Assembly (NCBI GenBank): GCA_965206195.1
Contig: CBDBIZ010000011.1
Location: 1,116,001 to 1,180,000 of the forward strand
Origin: JAAOIF01 sp965206195
GTDB taxonomy: Bacteria; Pseudomonadota; Gammaproteobacteria; PS1; Pseudothioglobaceae
Length of the DNA stretch: 64,000 bases
Direction of reading: 5' to 3'
Below are positions 46,450 to 55,083 of the stretch, piece after piece (position 1 is the first letter of the stretch; every line of letters begins with the position of its first letter). The notes under the pieces are model-generated. The model saw only the letters and a list, made by a program, of their open reading frames with translations. It was not told the DNA's origin and did not search any database. Both the position numbers and the translations under genes were made by a program.

Positions 46450-49350
46450 ATGGGCATGGCTAACATTGATGTTGAGCACATTCATGGTTGGATTGCCAAT
46501 GCAAGTAGCCCAAGTGAGCGTGTTAATTGTTCAGCCTTTAAGGTATTAGCACAACAAGATGAGGTTATTATTGCCGATAAATTGACACAATGGCGCTCAG
46601 TTTTTAATGGCGAGAATCAAGCCGATTTACTACAATCGCATCACTTAAAATTGTCTCAATTAGAGCAATCAGTCAAAGATGTTGAGGTAGTTGATTCCAA
46701 AAAATTACCTCGTTGGGCCGAGCATTTTTTCCAATTAATGAACCGTTGGCAAACTTTGATTGACCAAAATAAAGCGTTAGCCCATATTGACGGTTTAGAT
46801 AAAAAATTATTTTGTTATAACTTTGGTTTATTAGCACGCGACCAGCTAAACGAGGTTATTGCAAAACTTGCCAAACAAAATATTATCATTAAAGAGCAGG
46901 CGATTGTGCCTTTATTGAATTACTTCATTAGTCGATTATATGCCCCACTTATTTCTTTAATACAATCGTGTTATTTCACCAACGCAATATCAAGTAAAAA
47001 TGCAAATGTTCCTATTGACTACAATAGCTTGGAATTTTGGATTGGTTGTTTAGACAAGCAACCAGTTATTGCCAGATTGCTCGGTACTATCAATGCAGAT
47101 TGGCTAGAAACAAGCGAAGAAATGTTGATGCGCTTTGCTAACGACACTGATTTTATTGCCGAACATTTTTTACAAGCTAGTACTCAAGAGTCGCTGACAA
47201 TATTAAATATCAATCCAGGATTAGGTGACCCGCATCGAGGCGGTCGTTCTGTGGCAATTATTCAAACCAATCAAGGTGATGTGGTTTACAAACCTAAAAA
47301 TTTATCTGGCACAGAATCAATTGGAAAACTGTTAAACAGCTTGCACGATATTAATTCAAATTGTGTGCCATTAACGCCAAAGTTTGCCAATCAAGGTCAA
47401 TATGGTTGGGAACAAAAAGTTGTTGCTAAAACTTGCACCACTCAGGCCGAGGTAGCCACTTTTTATAAAAGATTGGGCGCGTGGCTGCGGTTATTACAGG
47501 TGTTAAATGCCAATGACTTTTGGTACGATAACCTGATTGCTTGTGCCGATATGCCTTATTTTATTGATTATGAGACCATTGTTGGCACTCCTCCCATGCA
47601 AGAAAACGATATTTATTTGCTTAGTAATATTGGTATTTTGCCAAGAATGATGCCAGATCAAGACAATGGTAGTCCAATTGATATTTCCTGTATGGTTGCA
47701 CCAGGCAAGCAAAGAACGCCTATTAAATACGGTAATGCCGATCAACAGATTGCTTTAGAAGCAGTGGATTTTGCTGTTCATTTGAATGGTAAATTTGAAA
47801 GTATTAACCCTTATTTTGAGGATTTTTTAGCAGGATTTAGGGCAATCAACCAACTCTTGTTATCAACCGCTGGGCATCGTGCTTTAATGACATTTTTGAC
47901 AGATATTAAACAAGCTAGATTTAGACACATTAGTATTGACACTTGGAGTGCATATAGTTTAATATCTGAGGTAAATAGCCAGTGTTGCCGAGATGGTGTA
48001 CGCCAAGAAATTGCCTATCATCAATATTTATTTGCAAAACTCAAGGCTTATCCGTTTCATATTATTGATAGTGCGCTTAAAAGTATTAAACGCAATGACA
48101 TACCTATTTATGAGATAGATACTGCCAGCACAAATGTCTACACCTGTGATAATAAAATATCCAACGGAATGCATACTGATTCTGTGTCATTCTACATTAA
48201 GAAAAATATCAAACGACTAGACGAGGTAGAGCAAGACATCTCCATTGTAAAAACTTTGTATTCCATTCAACAAACTCCTGTTAAACCTTCATACCAAGTG
48301 CAAGATTTGCTTAAAGATTATAATCCATTGACCCTAGCAGAACAAATTGCAAAGGTCATATTGTCTCGTATGGATGAACACAAACCCGATTTAAACTTAG
48401 CACAAGTTACCTACACCTCTTTTTTAAAGTATGATGCTTTAACAGGGTTATCCAGAAACTTTTCAGGTGCAGTTGGTCTGATTATATTTTTCAAACGTTT
48501 GTACGAATTTAATCAAGACTCGTGTTATCATCAAGCCTTGTCTTGGTTACATCAATTCTTAAAAACCAAGCCGTATTGGACAAATAGAGATTATGGTGCT
48601 ATGAGTGATTATGTTGCCCAGATTGTTGCCTATCATCAATTAGCAGACTATTTTGACACTCAAGAGGCGATGCTAGACAGTTATAACGCTTTGCTTGATT
48701 TATTACGTAATCAAACAGAATTATTAGATGATTATGGGCTTGGTATTAGTGGCACACTGGCGATGTTAGAGGGTTTGTCTGAGCAATTAGAGCTGAGTAG
48801 ATTAAACCATATTATCGCCAAAAAACCACTGAAAAAACCAAACCACTCCTCCTGGTTAAAACAATATTTAACCACTGTTTATCCTGATAATCACCACAGC
48901 GCTAAATTACTTGAGCCTGATTTGCATCATACGTTAATTACTCATTTAACCACTGATAAACCAAGCCAGCCAGCCAGCAATGCAAATATCAATGTAGCGA
49001 TTTATTTAGGGCTAAACACGCCAGAACATCTGCTTCAAACTCTACTAGCCAAATTACCACAAGATTTAAACACAGCTAGCACTCAAGAAATTATAGATAG
49101 TTTATATCATTTTTTATATTTAAAAAAATATACCCAGCATGAAGATAAAATGATTCAAACTTTAAGCCTAGCACTGATTAATCGTTTTGCGACTAACCAG
49201 CAATGGTTTTGTGATTCATGGGCGCAAGATGAACATTTATTATCAGCCATTTATGGTTTAGTTGATATTGGTTTTGCCTTTCTTGCTCAGCACGATAATA
49301 CCCAAGTTTTAAACATTGCCAGATTACCAGAAACCAGCCATTATGCTTGA
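46450..49350 (+). CDS. LanM-like lanthipeptide dehydratase with degenerate cyclase domain
   Basis: Class II lanthipeptide synthetases phosphorylate and eliminate Ser/Thr (N-terminal DUF4135) and cyclise onto Cys (C-terminal LanC). This 966-residue protein has LGDPHRGGRSV, VVYKPKN (Lys281), NANDFWYDN (Asp356, Trp358, Asn361) and FIDYETIV (Asp373, Glu375). The spacing matches LanM enzymes, except that Trp358 sits where LanM has a His. The C-terminal part (about 610-966) has LanC-like helices and SAIYGLVDIGFAFL near the end, but I find no WCxG or CHG zinc ligands. It probably dehydrates without zinc-assisted cyclisation. It overlaps the following nitroreductase by eight bases. Confidence 0.85.
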   Translation: MGMANIDVEHIHGWIANASSPSERVNCSAFKVLAQQDEVIIADKLTQWRSVFNGENQADLLQSHHLKLSQLEQSVKDVEVVDSKKLPRWAEHFFQLMNRWQTLIDQNKALAHIDGLDKKLFCYNFGLLARDQLNEVIAKLAKQNIIIKEQAIVPLLNYFISRLYAPLISLIQSCYFTNAISSKNANVPIDYNSLEFWIGCLDKQPVIARLLGTINADWLETSEEMLMRFANDTDFIAEHFLQASTQESLTILNINPGLGDPHRGGRSVAIIQTNQGDVVYKPKNLSGTESIGKLLNSLHDINSNCVPLTPKFANQGQYGWEQKVVAKTCTTQAEVATFYKRLGAWLRLLQVLNANDFWYDNLIACADMPYFIDYETIVGTPPMQENDIYLLSNIGILPRMMPDQDNGSPIDISCMVAPGKQRTPIKYGNADQQIALEAVDFAVHLNGKFESINPYFEDFLAGFRAINQLLLSTAGHRALMTFLTDIKQARFRHISIDTWSAYSLISEVNSQCCRDGVRQEIAYHQYLFAKLKAYPFHIIDSALKSIKRNDIPIYEIDTASTNVYTCDNKISNGMHTDSVSFYIKKNIKRLDEVEQDISIVKTLYSIQQTPVKPSYQVQDLLKDYNPLTLAEQIAKVILSRMDEHKPDLNLAQVTYTSFLKYDALTGLSRNFSGAVGLIIFFKRLYEFNQDSCYHQALSWLHQFLKTKPYWTNRDYGAMSDYVAQIVAYHQLADYFDTQEAMLDSYNALLDLLRNQTELLDDYGLGISGTLAMLEGLSEQLELSRLNHIIAKKPLKKPNHSSWLKQYLTTVYPDNHHSAKLLEPDLHHTLITHLTTDKPSQPASNANINVAIYLGLNTPEHLLQTLLAKLPQDLNTASTQEIIDSLYHFLYLKKYTQHEDKMIQTLSLALINRFATNQQWFCDSWAQDEHLLSAIYGLVDIGFAFLAQHDNTQVLNIARLPETSHYA

Positions 49351-50023
49351 TTTGCCAACACTAGTTAAAAATCGTCAAACAACTCGTTGTTTTAGCAATA
49401 AACCAGTGGATATTGAGTTAGTAAAACGTATCTTGGATTTAGCTAAATACGCGCCAACCGGTGGTAATTTACAACCTTGGCATGTGGCAGTGGTGCGTGG
49501 TAGAAGTAAACAAAAATTAATAAAACGTCTATTGGTTGCTTTTGACAAAAGAGAGACCACAACTGAGGATTATAGCTATTATCCTATCGAATTTTTTCCA
49601 CCGTATGATTTAAGACGCCACTATGCTGGCGTTGCTGCTTATCAGGCGGCTAATATTGAATTTAGTGAAACCTATGTAGATTGGCAATCAGTTATTAAAC
49701 TTATTAAGGAGAATTATCGATTTTTTGGCGCAGATATTGGCTTGATTTTCTATCTTGATAAACGCCTCACCAAAGGTGCTTATGTTGATATGGGGCTTTT
49801 TATGCAAAATATTATGTTATTGGCAGAACATTTTGGGCTAAATACTTGCCCACAAGCCGCACTCAATAATTACACAAAAATTATCAAACAGGAGTTGAAT
49901 ATTGGTGATGATATGGACATTGTTTGTGCGATGGCGTTAGGTTATGCCGACCATTGTGCGCCTATTAACCAATGTCGAACTCATAAAGAATCGTTTGACA
50001 ATTTTACTACATTTTTTGACTAA
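49343..50023 (+). CDS. Nitroreductase-family flavoprotein
   Basis: A 226-residue FMN enzyme starting at ATG 49343 (MLDLPTLVKNRQTTR), which overlaps the LanM-like stop; the frame is open from 49316. The family pattern RQTTRCFSNKPVD and YAPTGGNLQPWHVAVV fits nitroreductases, with a C-terminal ALGYAD segment. As the last operon gene it may be a second dehydrogenase for azolines, or a reductase that converts dehydroresidues to D-amino acids. Neither role can be chosen from sequence alone. Confidence 0.85.
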   Translation: MLDLPTLVKNRQTTRCFSNKPVDIELVKRILDLAKYAPTGGNLQPWHVAVVRGRSKQKLIKRLLVAFDKRETTTEDYSYYPIEFFPPYDLRRHYAGVAAYQAANIEFSETYVDWQSVIKLIKENYRFFGADIGLIFYLDKRLTKGAYVDMGLFMQNIMLLAEHFGLNTCPQAALNNYTKIIKQELNIGDDMDIVCAMALGYADHCAPINQCRTHKESFDNFTTFFD

Positions 50024-50123
50024 CGAATTTTTAAGCCTCTGTTGTTATTGTACATAAAGTGCTTGCTAGAGCTTGATACTGTTGATTAATAGCATAGGTC
50101 TTATTGATGATTAGTACTTTTGT

Positions 50124-50451
50124 TTATTTTGCCGTTCCAGCTGTTGCAACACTCGAAAGGGTGCTAGCAGTGCTAAGGGTAGTGCATAAACTACCAGCAG
50201 TGGCGGCTGTTGTTGCACTGCCAGCAGAACCAGCCGTACTAACTTTTGGCGCATTCAAACTGTCCAATGTATTATCATCCAACTCACCGCTGTAACTAGG
50301 TAGACAAAATAAGTGGTATTTTTGTTATTTTTTAACAACGAATTTAACATCCGACATCCACTTTGAACTCGCATCATTAAAAAATTCTTGAAGGTTGGTT
50401 TAATATTTTGCTTTTTATTTTCTTTTCGTATAAATTAAATTTATTAATAAT
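50124..50451 (-). pseudogene. Degenerate copy of an NHLP precursor
   Basis: The sequence is a paralogue of the intact precursor at 52523-52852. The start codon is lost (ATT at the position of ATG), one base is inserted near the AANP codons, and bases are lost around GGTAGACAAAAT. The core half (50127-50226) is nearly identical to that gene (about one mismatch), whereas the leader half has many changes. It lies 100 bases downstream of the modification operon on the opposite strand. Confidence 0.8.
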
Positions 50452-50476
50452 AATCTACCCATTGAGTTGAGTTTAG

Positions 50477-50770
50477 CTAGAAACTGATAGAACTACAAGA
50501 ACCAGCAGAGCCTGCACTGCTGCTACCAACTGTTCCTGTTCCTGCGGTTCCTGCTGCTGCTATTAAATTTAAATCAACATCTGTATTGGTATTAGAGTTA
50601 ATAGGTATCGCTATATAAGTGGTATCTTTAGTATTGCTTACGACTTTAATTTCTATATTCTCTAAACTGTGCCTCTCTTGCATCTCTTTTAGTAACTCTT
50701 TAGGATTTTGTATAATTCTTTTACGAAAATCTTTATCGTAGAATAATTGGTTTGCACTTTCCATAATCAT
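50477..50770 (-). CDS. NHLP-leader RiPP precursor, one Cys in core
   Basis: This 97-residue precursor begins MIMESANQLFYDKDFRKRI and includes IEIKVVSNTKDTTYIAIP, then LNLIAAAG as the likely cleavage region. The core of about 26 residues (TAGTGTVGSSSAGSAGSCSS and on) has a single Cys near its end and is otherwise Gly/Ala/Ser/Thr. AAGGAGAT precedes the ATG. It shares its leader subfamily with the 53245 gene rather than the 52523/52877 pair. It is 25 bases downstream of the pseudogene region and just outside the IS3 left end. Confidence 0.85.
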   Translation of the reverse strand: MIMESANQLFYDKDFRKRIIQNPKELLKEMQERHSLENIEIKVVSNTKDTTYIAIPINSNTNTDVDLNLIAAAGTAGTGTVGSSSAGSAGSCSSISF

Positions 50771-50989
50771 CTCCTTAATTATTAATTGAAAGTTTGAAAA
50801 TATAATATATCAACTAGTTATAGTACGCAGTTTATCTAAAAAAGAGTTTTATTTTGACTTAGTTGTTTTATTATTTATCAAATAAACACTTAACAACTAA
50901 AAAATAACACTAAAATTTAAGAATAAAAAAACTATCTGAAGTTCCCCCAAAAAACTGGACACTAAATTATAACAATTTAGGAGTCCAAA

Positions 50990-51316
50990 ATGACCATAAA
51001 GAAACAAAAATTCACCAAAACCTTTAAACTAGAAGCCCTGCATTTAGCAAACCAGCCTAATACCTCTGTAGCGCAACTTGCAAGAGATTTAGGTATTCGC
51101 CGTAATATGATCTATAAATGGAGGGAGCAGTTGAATAAAAAACAAGACAAAGCCTTTAAAAGAACCGCTGATAACACCAATACACCCCATCACAAAGCAA
51201 CACATGCTGAATTACTAAAACAAAATAAACAACTAGAAAAAGACCTAAAGCTTGCACAAATGGAGGTAGAAATCCTAAAAAAGGCCAAGGTCTACTTCAA
51301 AAGCCAAAACACTTAA
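50990..51316 (+). CDS. IS3-family transposase OrfA
   Basis: The 108-residue OrfA has an N-terminal helix-turn-helix (TFKLEALHLANQPNTSVAQL, then RDLGIRRNMIYKWREQ) and a C-terminal leucine-zipper-like coiled coil (ELLKQNKQLEKDLKLAQMEV). CTAAAAAAGG near its 3' end is a typical -1 frameshift site that would fuse it to OrfB, whose frame is open from this point. A GGAG ribosome site is nearby. Confidence 0.9.
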   Translation: MTIKKQKFTKTFKLEALHLANQPNTSVAQLARDLGIRRNMIYKWREQLNKKQDKAFKRTADNTNTPHHKATHAELLKQNKQLEKDLKLAQMEVEILKKAKVYFKSQNT

Positions 51317-51363
51317 GGTTTAAGTTTATTGCCACTGAGGCAACAAACTATCCAATCACTGTT

Positions 51364-52185
51364 TTGTGTGGGTGTATGCAAGTATCCAAAAGTGGATACT
51401 ACTATTGGAAAAATACACCACAAAGCCCAAGAAGTAGGCAAAACGATAAGATTTTACTAAAGATAATCCAAGCCTTTAAACATAGTAGAAAAACCTATGG
51501 ATCACCTAGGATTTACGCAGAACTAAAAGCACAAGGCGTCAAAGCGAGCTTAAATAGAATTGCAAGACTCATGCATAAAAATGGCATTCACGCCCATTTT
51601 AGCATTCGTCATAAGAGAGTTAAAACACCTAGAAACAATGTCAATTTTGCCCATAACATTTTAAACAGAGAATTTGCTGCAACAACACCTAATACCAAGT
51701 GGGTTAGTGACACCACTTTTGTCTGGACAAGTCAAGGCTGGTTATATTTAGCAACAATCGTTGATTTATATTCTCGTAAGGTTGTTGGTTGGGCAATAAG
51801 TGCTAGTAATGACACCCAACTGGTTATTAACGCACTGTCAATGGCAATCAATAACAAATCAAGACAACAAGCCGTGTTACTACATTCTGACCAAGGATCA
51901 ACTTATAGAGCCTATGAATACATCACACTATTCAAAGCAAATAATATTACCCAAAGCATGAGTAGAAAGGGTGAATGCCATGATAATGCAGTTGCTGAGA
52001 GCTTTTTTAACACCCTGAAAACAGAGTTAATTAATCAACAAACCTATCAAACTAGGCGAGAAGCAAGCAGTGCTATCTTTGAATACATTGAAGTGTTTTA
52101 TAACAAAATCAGACGACATTCAACGATTGGTTATTACTCACCTAGTGATTATGAAAAGAGGTTTTATTGCAATAACACTCCCTAA
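51364..52185 (+). CDS. IS3-family transposase OrfB (DDE)
   Basis: This carries the rve integrase core. Catalytic residues appear as Asp in KWVSDTTFVW, Asp in LLHSDQGSTY and Glu in NAVAESFFNTLK. The nominal start is TTG 51364, but the frame is open upstream (KFIATEATNYPITVL), which fits synthesis as an OrfAB frameshift product rather than an independent start. It is 273 residues in the independent form, and the C-terminus ends YSPSDYEKRFYCNN. Confidence 0.9.
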   Translation: MCGCMQVSKSGYYYWKNTPQSPRSRQNDKILLKIIQAFKHSRKTYGSPRIYAELKAQGVKASLNRIARLMHKNGIHAHFSIRHKRVKTPRNNVNFAHNILNREFAATTPNTKWVSDTTFVWTSQGWLYLATIVDLYSRKVVGWAISASNDTQLVINALSMAINNKSRQQAVLLHSDQGSTYRAYEYITLFKANNITQSMSRKGECHDNAVAESFFNTLKTELINQQTYQTRREASSAIFEYIEVFYNKIRRHSTIGYYSPSDYEKRFYCNNTP

Positions 52186-52446
52186 TTTAATATTAAGCCT
52201 TTAAGACTTAAATTAGGGCTTGGAACAAGTTCCAAGTTGGGGCTTTGCCCCAAACCTAGAGAAAACCATTCAATTAAAAAAACAATGGGAATTTAATAAA
52301 AAAATAGGCTTATAATTTATTGGGACGGTGTCCAGTCAAGTGGGGGAAGCGCACTCTGACCCCTATTAATTAGACATATAGCTATTGGACTAAAAATAGA
52401 TCTTTGCAAGATGTCAATTGTATTGGGTTAATGTGTGGTGGCATCA

Positions 52447-52464
52447 ATTTATGCAAAAGGCCTC
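52447..52464 (-). repeat. Inverted copy of the GAGRCCTTTGCATAAAT repeat
   Basis: ATTTATGCAAAAGGCCTC is the right-end type of the repeat, with one extra A. It lies about 100 bases beyond the IS3 right end and about 60 bases beyond the 3' end of the next precursor gene. No left partner was found, so it may mark a relic. Confidence 0.5.
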
Positions 52465-52522
52465 AATAACCAACCTTTTGCAATGGTTTTAGTGGGTAAA
52501 ACTGATAATTAATGCTTTCTGT

Positions 52523-52852
52523 CTATTTTGCCGTTCCAGCTGTTGCAACACTCGAAAGGGTGCTAGCAGTGCTAAGGGTAGTGCATACACTACCAGCAGT
52601 GGCGGCTGTTGTTGCACTGCCAGCAGAACCAGCACAGCCAGTTTTTGCTGCACTCAAACTGTTTAATGCATTATCGTCCAACTCAGCGTTGTAACTAGGT
52701 AGCACAAAATAAGTGGTATCCTTGCTATTTTTTTTAACAACGAATTCAACATCTGACATCCACTCTGAACTCGCATCATTAAAAAACTCTTGAGGGTTGG
52801 CTAATATTTTGCTTCTGATTTCTTTTTCGTATAAATTAAATCTATTATTCAT
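52523..52852 (-). CDS. NHLP-leader RiPP precursor, two Cys in core
   Basis: The 109-residue precursor begins MNNRFNLYEKEIRSKIL and has VEFVVKKNSKDTTYFVLP, then LNSLSAAK before a core of about 40 residues with two Cys (TGCAGSAGSATTAATAGSVC and more). The AAG motif of other copies reads AAKTG here. An AAGGAG ribosome site precedes the ATG. The first 45 residues and 146 bases of DNA are identical to the neighbouring gene at 52877, while the rest differs. Confidence 0.87.
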   Translation of the reverse strand: MNNRFNLYEKEIRSKILANPQEFFNDASSEWMSDVEFVVKKNSKDTTYFVLPSYNAELDDNALNSLSAAKTGCAGSAGSATTAATAGSVCTTLSTASTLSSVATAGTAK

Positions 52853-52876
52853 AATCCACTCCTTGAGTTTGATTGT

Positions 52877-53215
52877 TTAGCTAGAACCAGCACAACCAGC
52901 AGAGCCCAAACTACTTGCTGAGCCGGCTGAACTGGCTGTGCTGGTGACGGTGGCGAGTGTTGAGGCGGAACCAACAGAACCAACACAACTGGCAGAACCA
53001 GCACAGCCAGCCGCACTTAACTCATCTAATGATTGATTGCTTAACTCATTATCGTAAAAAGGAATTGGAATATAAGTAATATCCTTGCTATTTTTTTTAA
53101 CAACGAATTCAACATCTGACATCCACTCTGAACTCGCATCATTAAAAAACTCTTGAGGGTTGGCTAATATTTTGCTTCTGATTTCTTTTTCGTATAAATT
53201 AAATCTATTATTCAT
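52877..53215 (-). CDS. NHLP-leader RiPP precursor, Cys-containing core
   Basis: This 112-residue precursor has the same N-terminal leader as the 52523 gene, then diverges (DITYIPIPFYDNEL). DELSAAG is followed by a core with three Cys (CAGSASCVGSVGSASTLATV and, near the end, GCAGSS). It has the highest Cys content of the family here. CAGGAG precedes the ATG. It is 24 bases from the downstream gene and 29 from the upstream one, so the three genes at 52523-53577 form a transcription unit. Confidence 0.87.
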   Translation of the reverse strand: MNNRFNLYEKEIRSKILANPQEFFNDASSEWMSDVEFVVKKNSKDITYIPIPFYDNELSNQSLDELSAAGCAGSASCVGSVGSASTLATVTSTASSAGSASSLGSAGCAGSS

Positions 53216-53244
53216 AATCCACTCCTGTTGTTTTTAATTAAGCA

Positions 53245-53577
53245 CTAACTGGTTAAGCTGCCAGCTGTGCCAGCTGTAGCACCTGAGCTAATTGAACCTA
53301 CTGTACTGGTAATAGTGCTTACCGATCCAGCGGAAGAGGCCGTGCCTGCTGTGCCTGCTGTGCCTGCTGCCATGATTGCATTTAAATCAACATTCATAGC
53401 AGATTCGACGGGTATCACTACATAGGTGATGTTTTTATTGTTGGTAACAACTTTAATATCTAGATTGTCTAAAGAAAATTCATTTTTCATTTCTTTAAAT
53501 ACTGCTTTAGGGTTTTTTGCTATTTTTTTACGAAAATCTTTATCGTAAAGTAATTCATTTCTCATCATCCTATCCAT
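53245..53577 (-). CDS. NHLP-leader RiPP precursor, Cys-free core
   Basis: This 110-residue precursor has LLYDKDFRKKIAKNP and IKVVTNNKNITYVVIP in the leader, then NAIMAAG and a core of about 40 residues with TAG repeats (TAGTAGTASSAGSVSTITST and more), no Cys. The start could also be the ATG at 53568 or 53565, because MDRMM has three Met codons and the AGG lies inside the first codons. It is first in the minus-strand precursor cluster. Confidence 0.85.
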   Translation of the reverse strand: MDRMMRNELLYDKDFRKKIAKNPKAVFKEMKNEFSLDNLDIKVVTNNKNITYVVIPVESAMNVDLNAIMAAGTAGTAGTASSAGSVSTITSTVGSISSGATAGTAGSLTS

Positions 53578-53737
53578 TTTTTAAATATTTAAATATAGTA
53601 TCTGTGTGCATTGTTTTAATTTTATCTAAATGTTATTTTTACTCGAATTGTATTGTTTTGGTATTTTTAAAGTTATGACTTAACAAAATACTAGATTACC
53701 GATTTTAGCAATCTTTGCATTTTTGTCCTGTGGGCAT

Positions 53738-53754
53738 AATTATGCAAAAATCTC
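53738..53754 (-). repeat. Degenerate repeat copy at the 3' end of the integrase-like gene
   Basis: ATTATGCAAAAATCTC resembles the right end of the MITE-like element with two or three changes, and reaches into the TGA stop region of the gene at 53753. The following CACTTA matches the sequence after the copy at 61494, a possible extension of the repeat. Confidence 0.4.
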
Positions 53755-54877
53755 ACTTAGACAATAAAGTGTTTTGCGTTGAGAATAAAATAGCGGTTTT
53801 TTTGTTTATCTTGATATGCGCTTGCTTAAATATTTGTCTTTTGTTGTCTTTCACATGAATAACAGGCAGTAGAAAATTGGGTGTTCTGGCAAGGATTTTA
53901 GATGATTTATTCCATGCTTGCATTCTTCTCAAATAGTAATCAATCATTTGAGCGGGGGATTTATTGTAGTGTGGATAATTTGAATTGTAATACTGTGTAT
54001 TGTATTGATTAGTCAACTCAGAAAATGTTTTATTATCCAATGATAGATCAGCATAATGCGCTAGTTTTTGTTTAATATTGGTCAAAAAATACTCAATACA
54101 ATGATCGTATTCAGGCCTTGTATCAATTAAATTAAAATTAATAGCATACTGGCTAAGCAATTGTTGATAAGGACAATCTTGCGCACCTTGAAACATTTTA
54201 AGATAACTGGCGTAAACTGAGCCGAGTGTTAGTGCTTGTTGTGAAAATTGAGTAATAGCATCGGATAATAGTTTAATTGAGTGTTGTTTTTGCTTATCGG
54301 TAGATAGATAGGTAAATGCGTAGTAACTGTATCTATCTACAATCACATATAAATAATATTTTTTGTTGTTGTGTGTGTAATTAATCACATCCTGTGACAC
54401 TGCCTGAGCTGGATAGCTTACTTTGTCATAATAAGCAAAACAAGGATTGATATTGGTTAAAAATAATCTTTGCTGAGTTGATAATCTGCGAATATTTCCA
54501 GACTTAATTGCATTTTCAAAAAACCGCCAACGCCGTTGTTTGGATTCTAGTCGATAGGCTTTTAGAATGTTATACAAGCCCATGGTAGAGAGCTTTTTAT
54601 TGGTTAACTTTTTGGTCAGGCTAGAAAGACTTAATAAAGGGAATGTTAGCGCTAAATTAATAATTTCATTAATAACTGTCTGATTGCATTTATACCTTCT
54701 TTTAATTCTGTTTGCCTGCTCACTCAAGCCTAGTACTCCTTTTTTTTCGAAAGTTTTTTTGTAATGATAAAATTGCGTTCTACTGATGTTGAACGTTTGG
54801 CAAGTTTGCTTAATATTGCCAGTATTCTTAGCAGTATTAATAATTTTTAATTTGCTAACGATACTAAATTTATTCAC
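53753..54877 (-). CDS. Integrase-core (IS481-like) protein with incomplete catalytic triad
   Basis: The 374-residue protein has an N-terminal helix-turn-helix (GNIKQTCQTFNISRTQFYHY) and an rve-like core. The first Asp may be in SQDVINYTH, and a Glu aligns in YDHCIEYFLTNIKQKL. The middle Asp, normally in SDNG-like text, is not found: that place reads LGSVYASYLKMFQ. No clear terminal repeats flank it. It sits between the precursor cluster and the exporter operon, on the same strand. It may be a decayed transposase, or a domesticated DNA-binding protein; evidence does not decide. Confidence 0.7.
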   Translation of the reverse strand: MNKFSIVSKLKIINTAKNTGNIKQTCQTFNISRTQFYHYKKTFEKKGVLGLSEQANRIKRRYKCNQTVINEIINLALTFPLLSLSSLTKKLTNKKLSTMGLYNILKAYRLESKQRRWRFFENAIKSGNIRRLSTQQRLFLTNINPCFAYYDKVSYPAQAVSQDVINYTHNNKKYYLYVIVDRYSYYAFTYLSTDKQKQHSIKLLSDAITQFSQQALTLGSVYASYLKMFQGAQDCPYQQLLSQYAINFNLIDTRPEYDHCIEYFLTNIKQKLAHYADLSLDNKTFSELTNQYNTQYYNSNYPHYNKSPAQMIDYYLRRMQAWNKSSKILARTPNFLLPVIHVKDNKRQIFKQAHIKINKKTAILFSTQNTLLSK

Positions 54878-55083
54878 AATTTTCTAATCCAAATACAAAA
54901 AAAGTACAAAAATAACATTTATCATTTCCAATAGAAATATATGACTATAGTGCTGATAACTACCTAGATATTTTTTGTTTAAATAACTAGGGTGTTACAC
55001 GCTATATTTTTTATATTCTATCTCTAAAAGCCAAGGTTATTTGTGTTTTTTATAACAATTAGTTTGTGCCAAATTAAAACGTA

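Larger units (their letters stand above)
50942..52348 (+). mobile_element. IS3-family insertion sequence
   Basis: Imperfect terminal inverted repeats are TTCCCCCA...CTGGACAC at the left (50942-50962) and GTGTCCAG...TGGGGGAA at the right (52328-52348). Between them are OrfA and OrfB with an A6G slippery tract near the end of OrfA. The element seems intact. No clear target duplication is visible. It interrupts the precursor array between the genes at 50477 and 52523. Confidence 0.88.

Noticed and set aside
50104..50295. Plus-strand frame rich in Ala, Val and Leu, repeated at 52512-52694
   Set aside because: Both are antisense shadows of precursor cores on the minus strand; the repetition comes from the duplicated precursor genes.
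52877..53577. CRISPR-like array, because of short repeated GC-richer units
   Set aside because: The repetition is coding (Ala/Gly/Ser/Thr cores) with good leaders and ribosome sites, and there are no regular spacers or cas genes.
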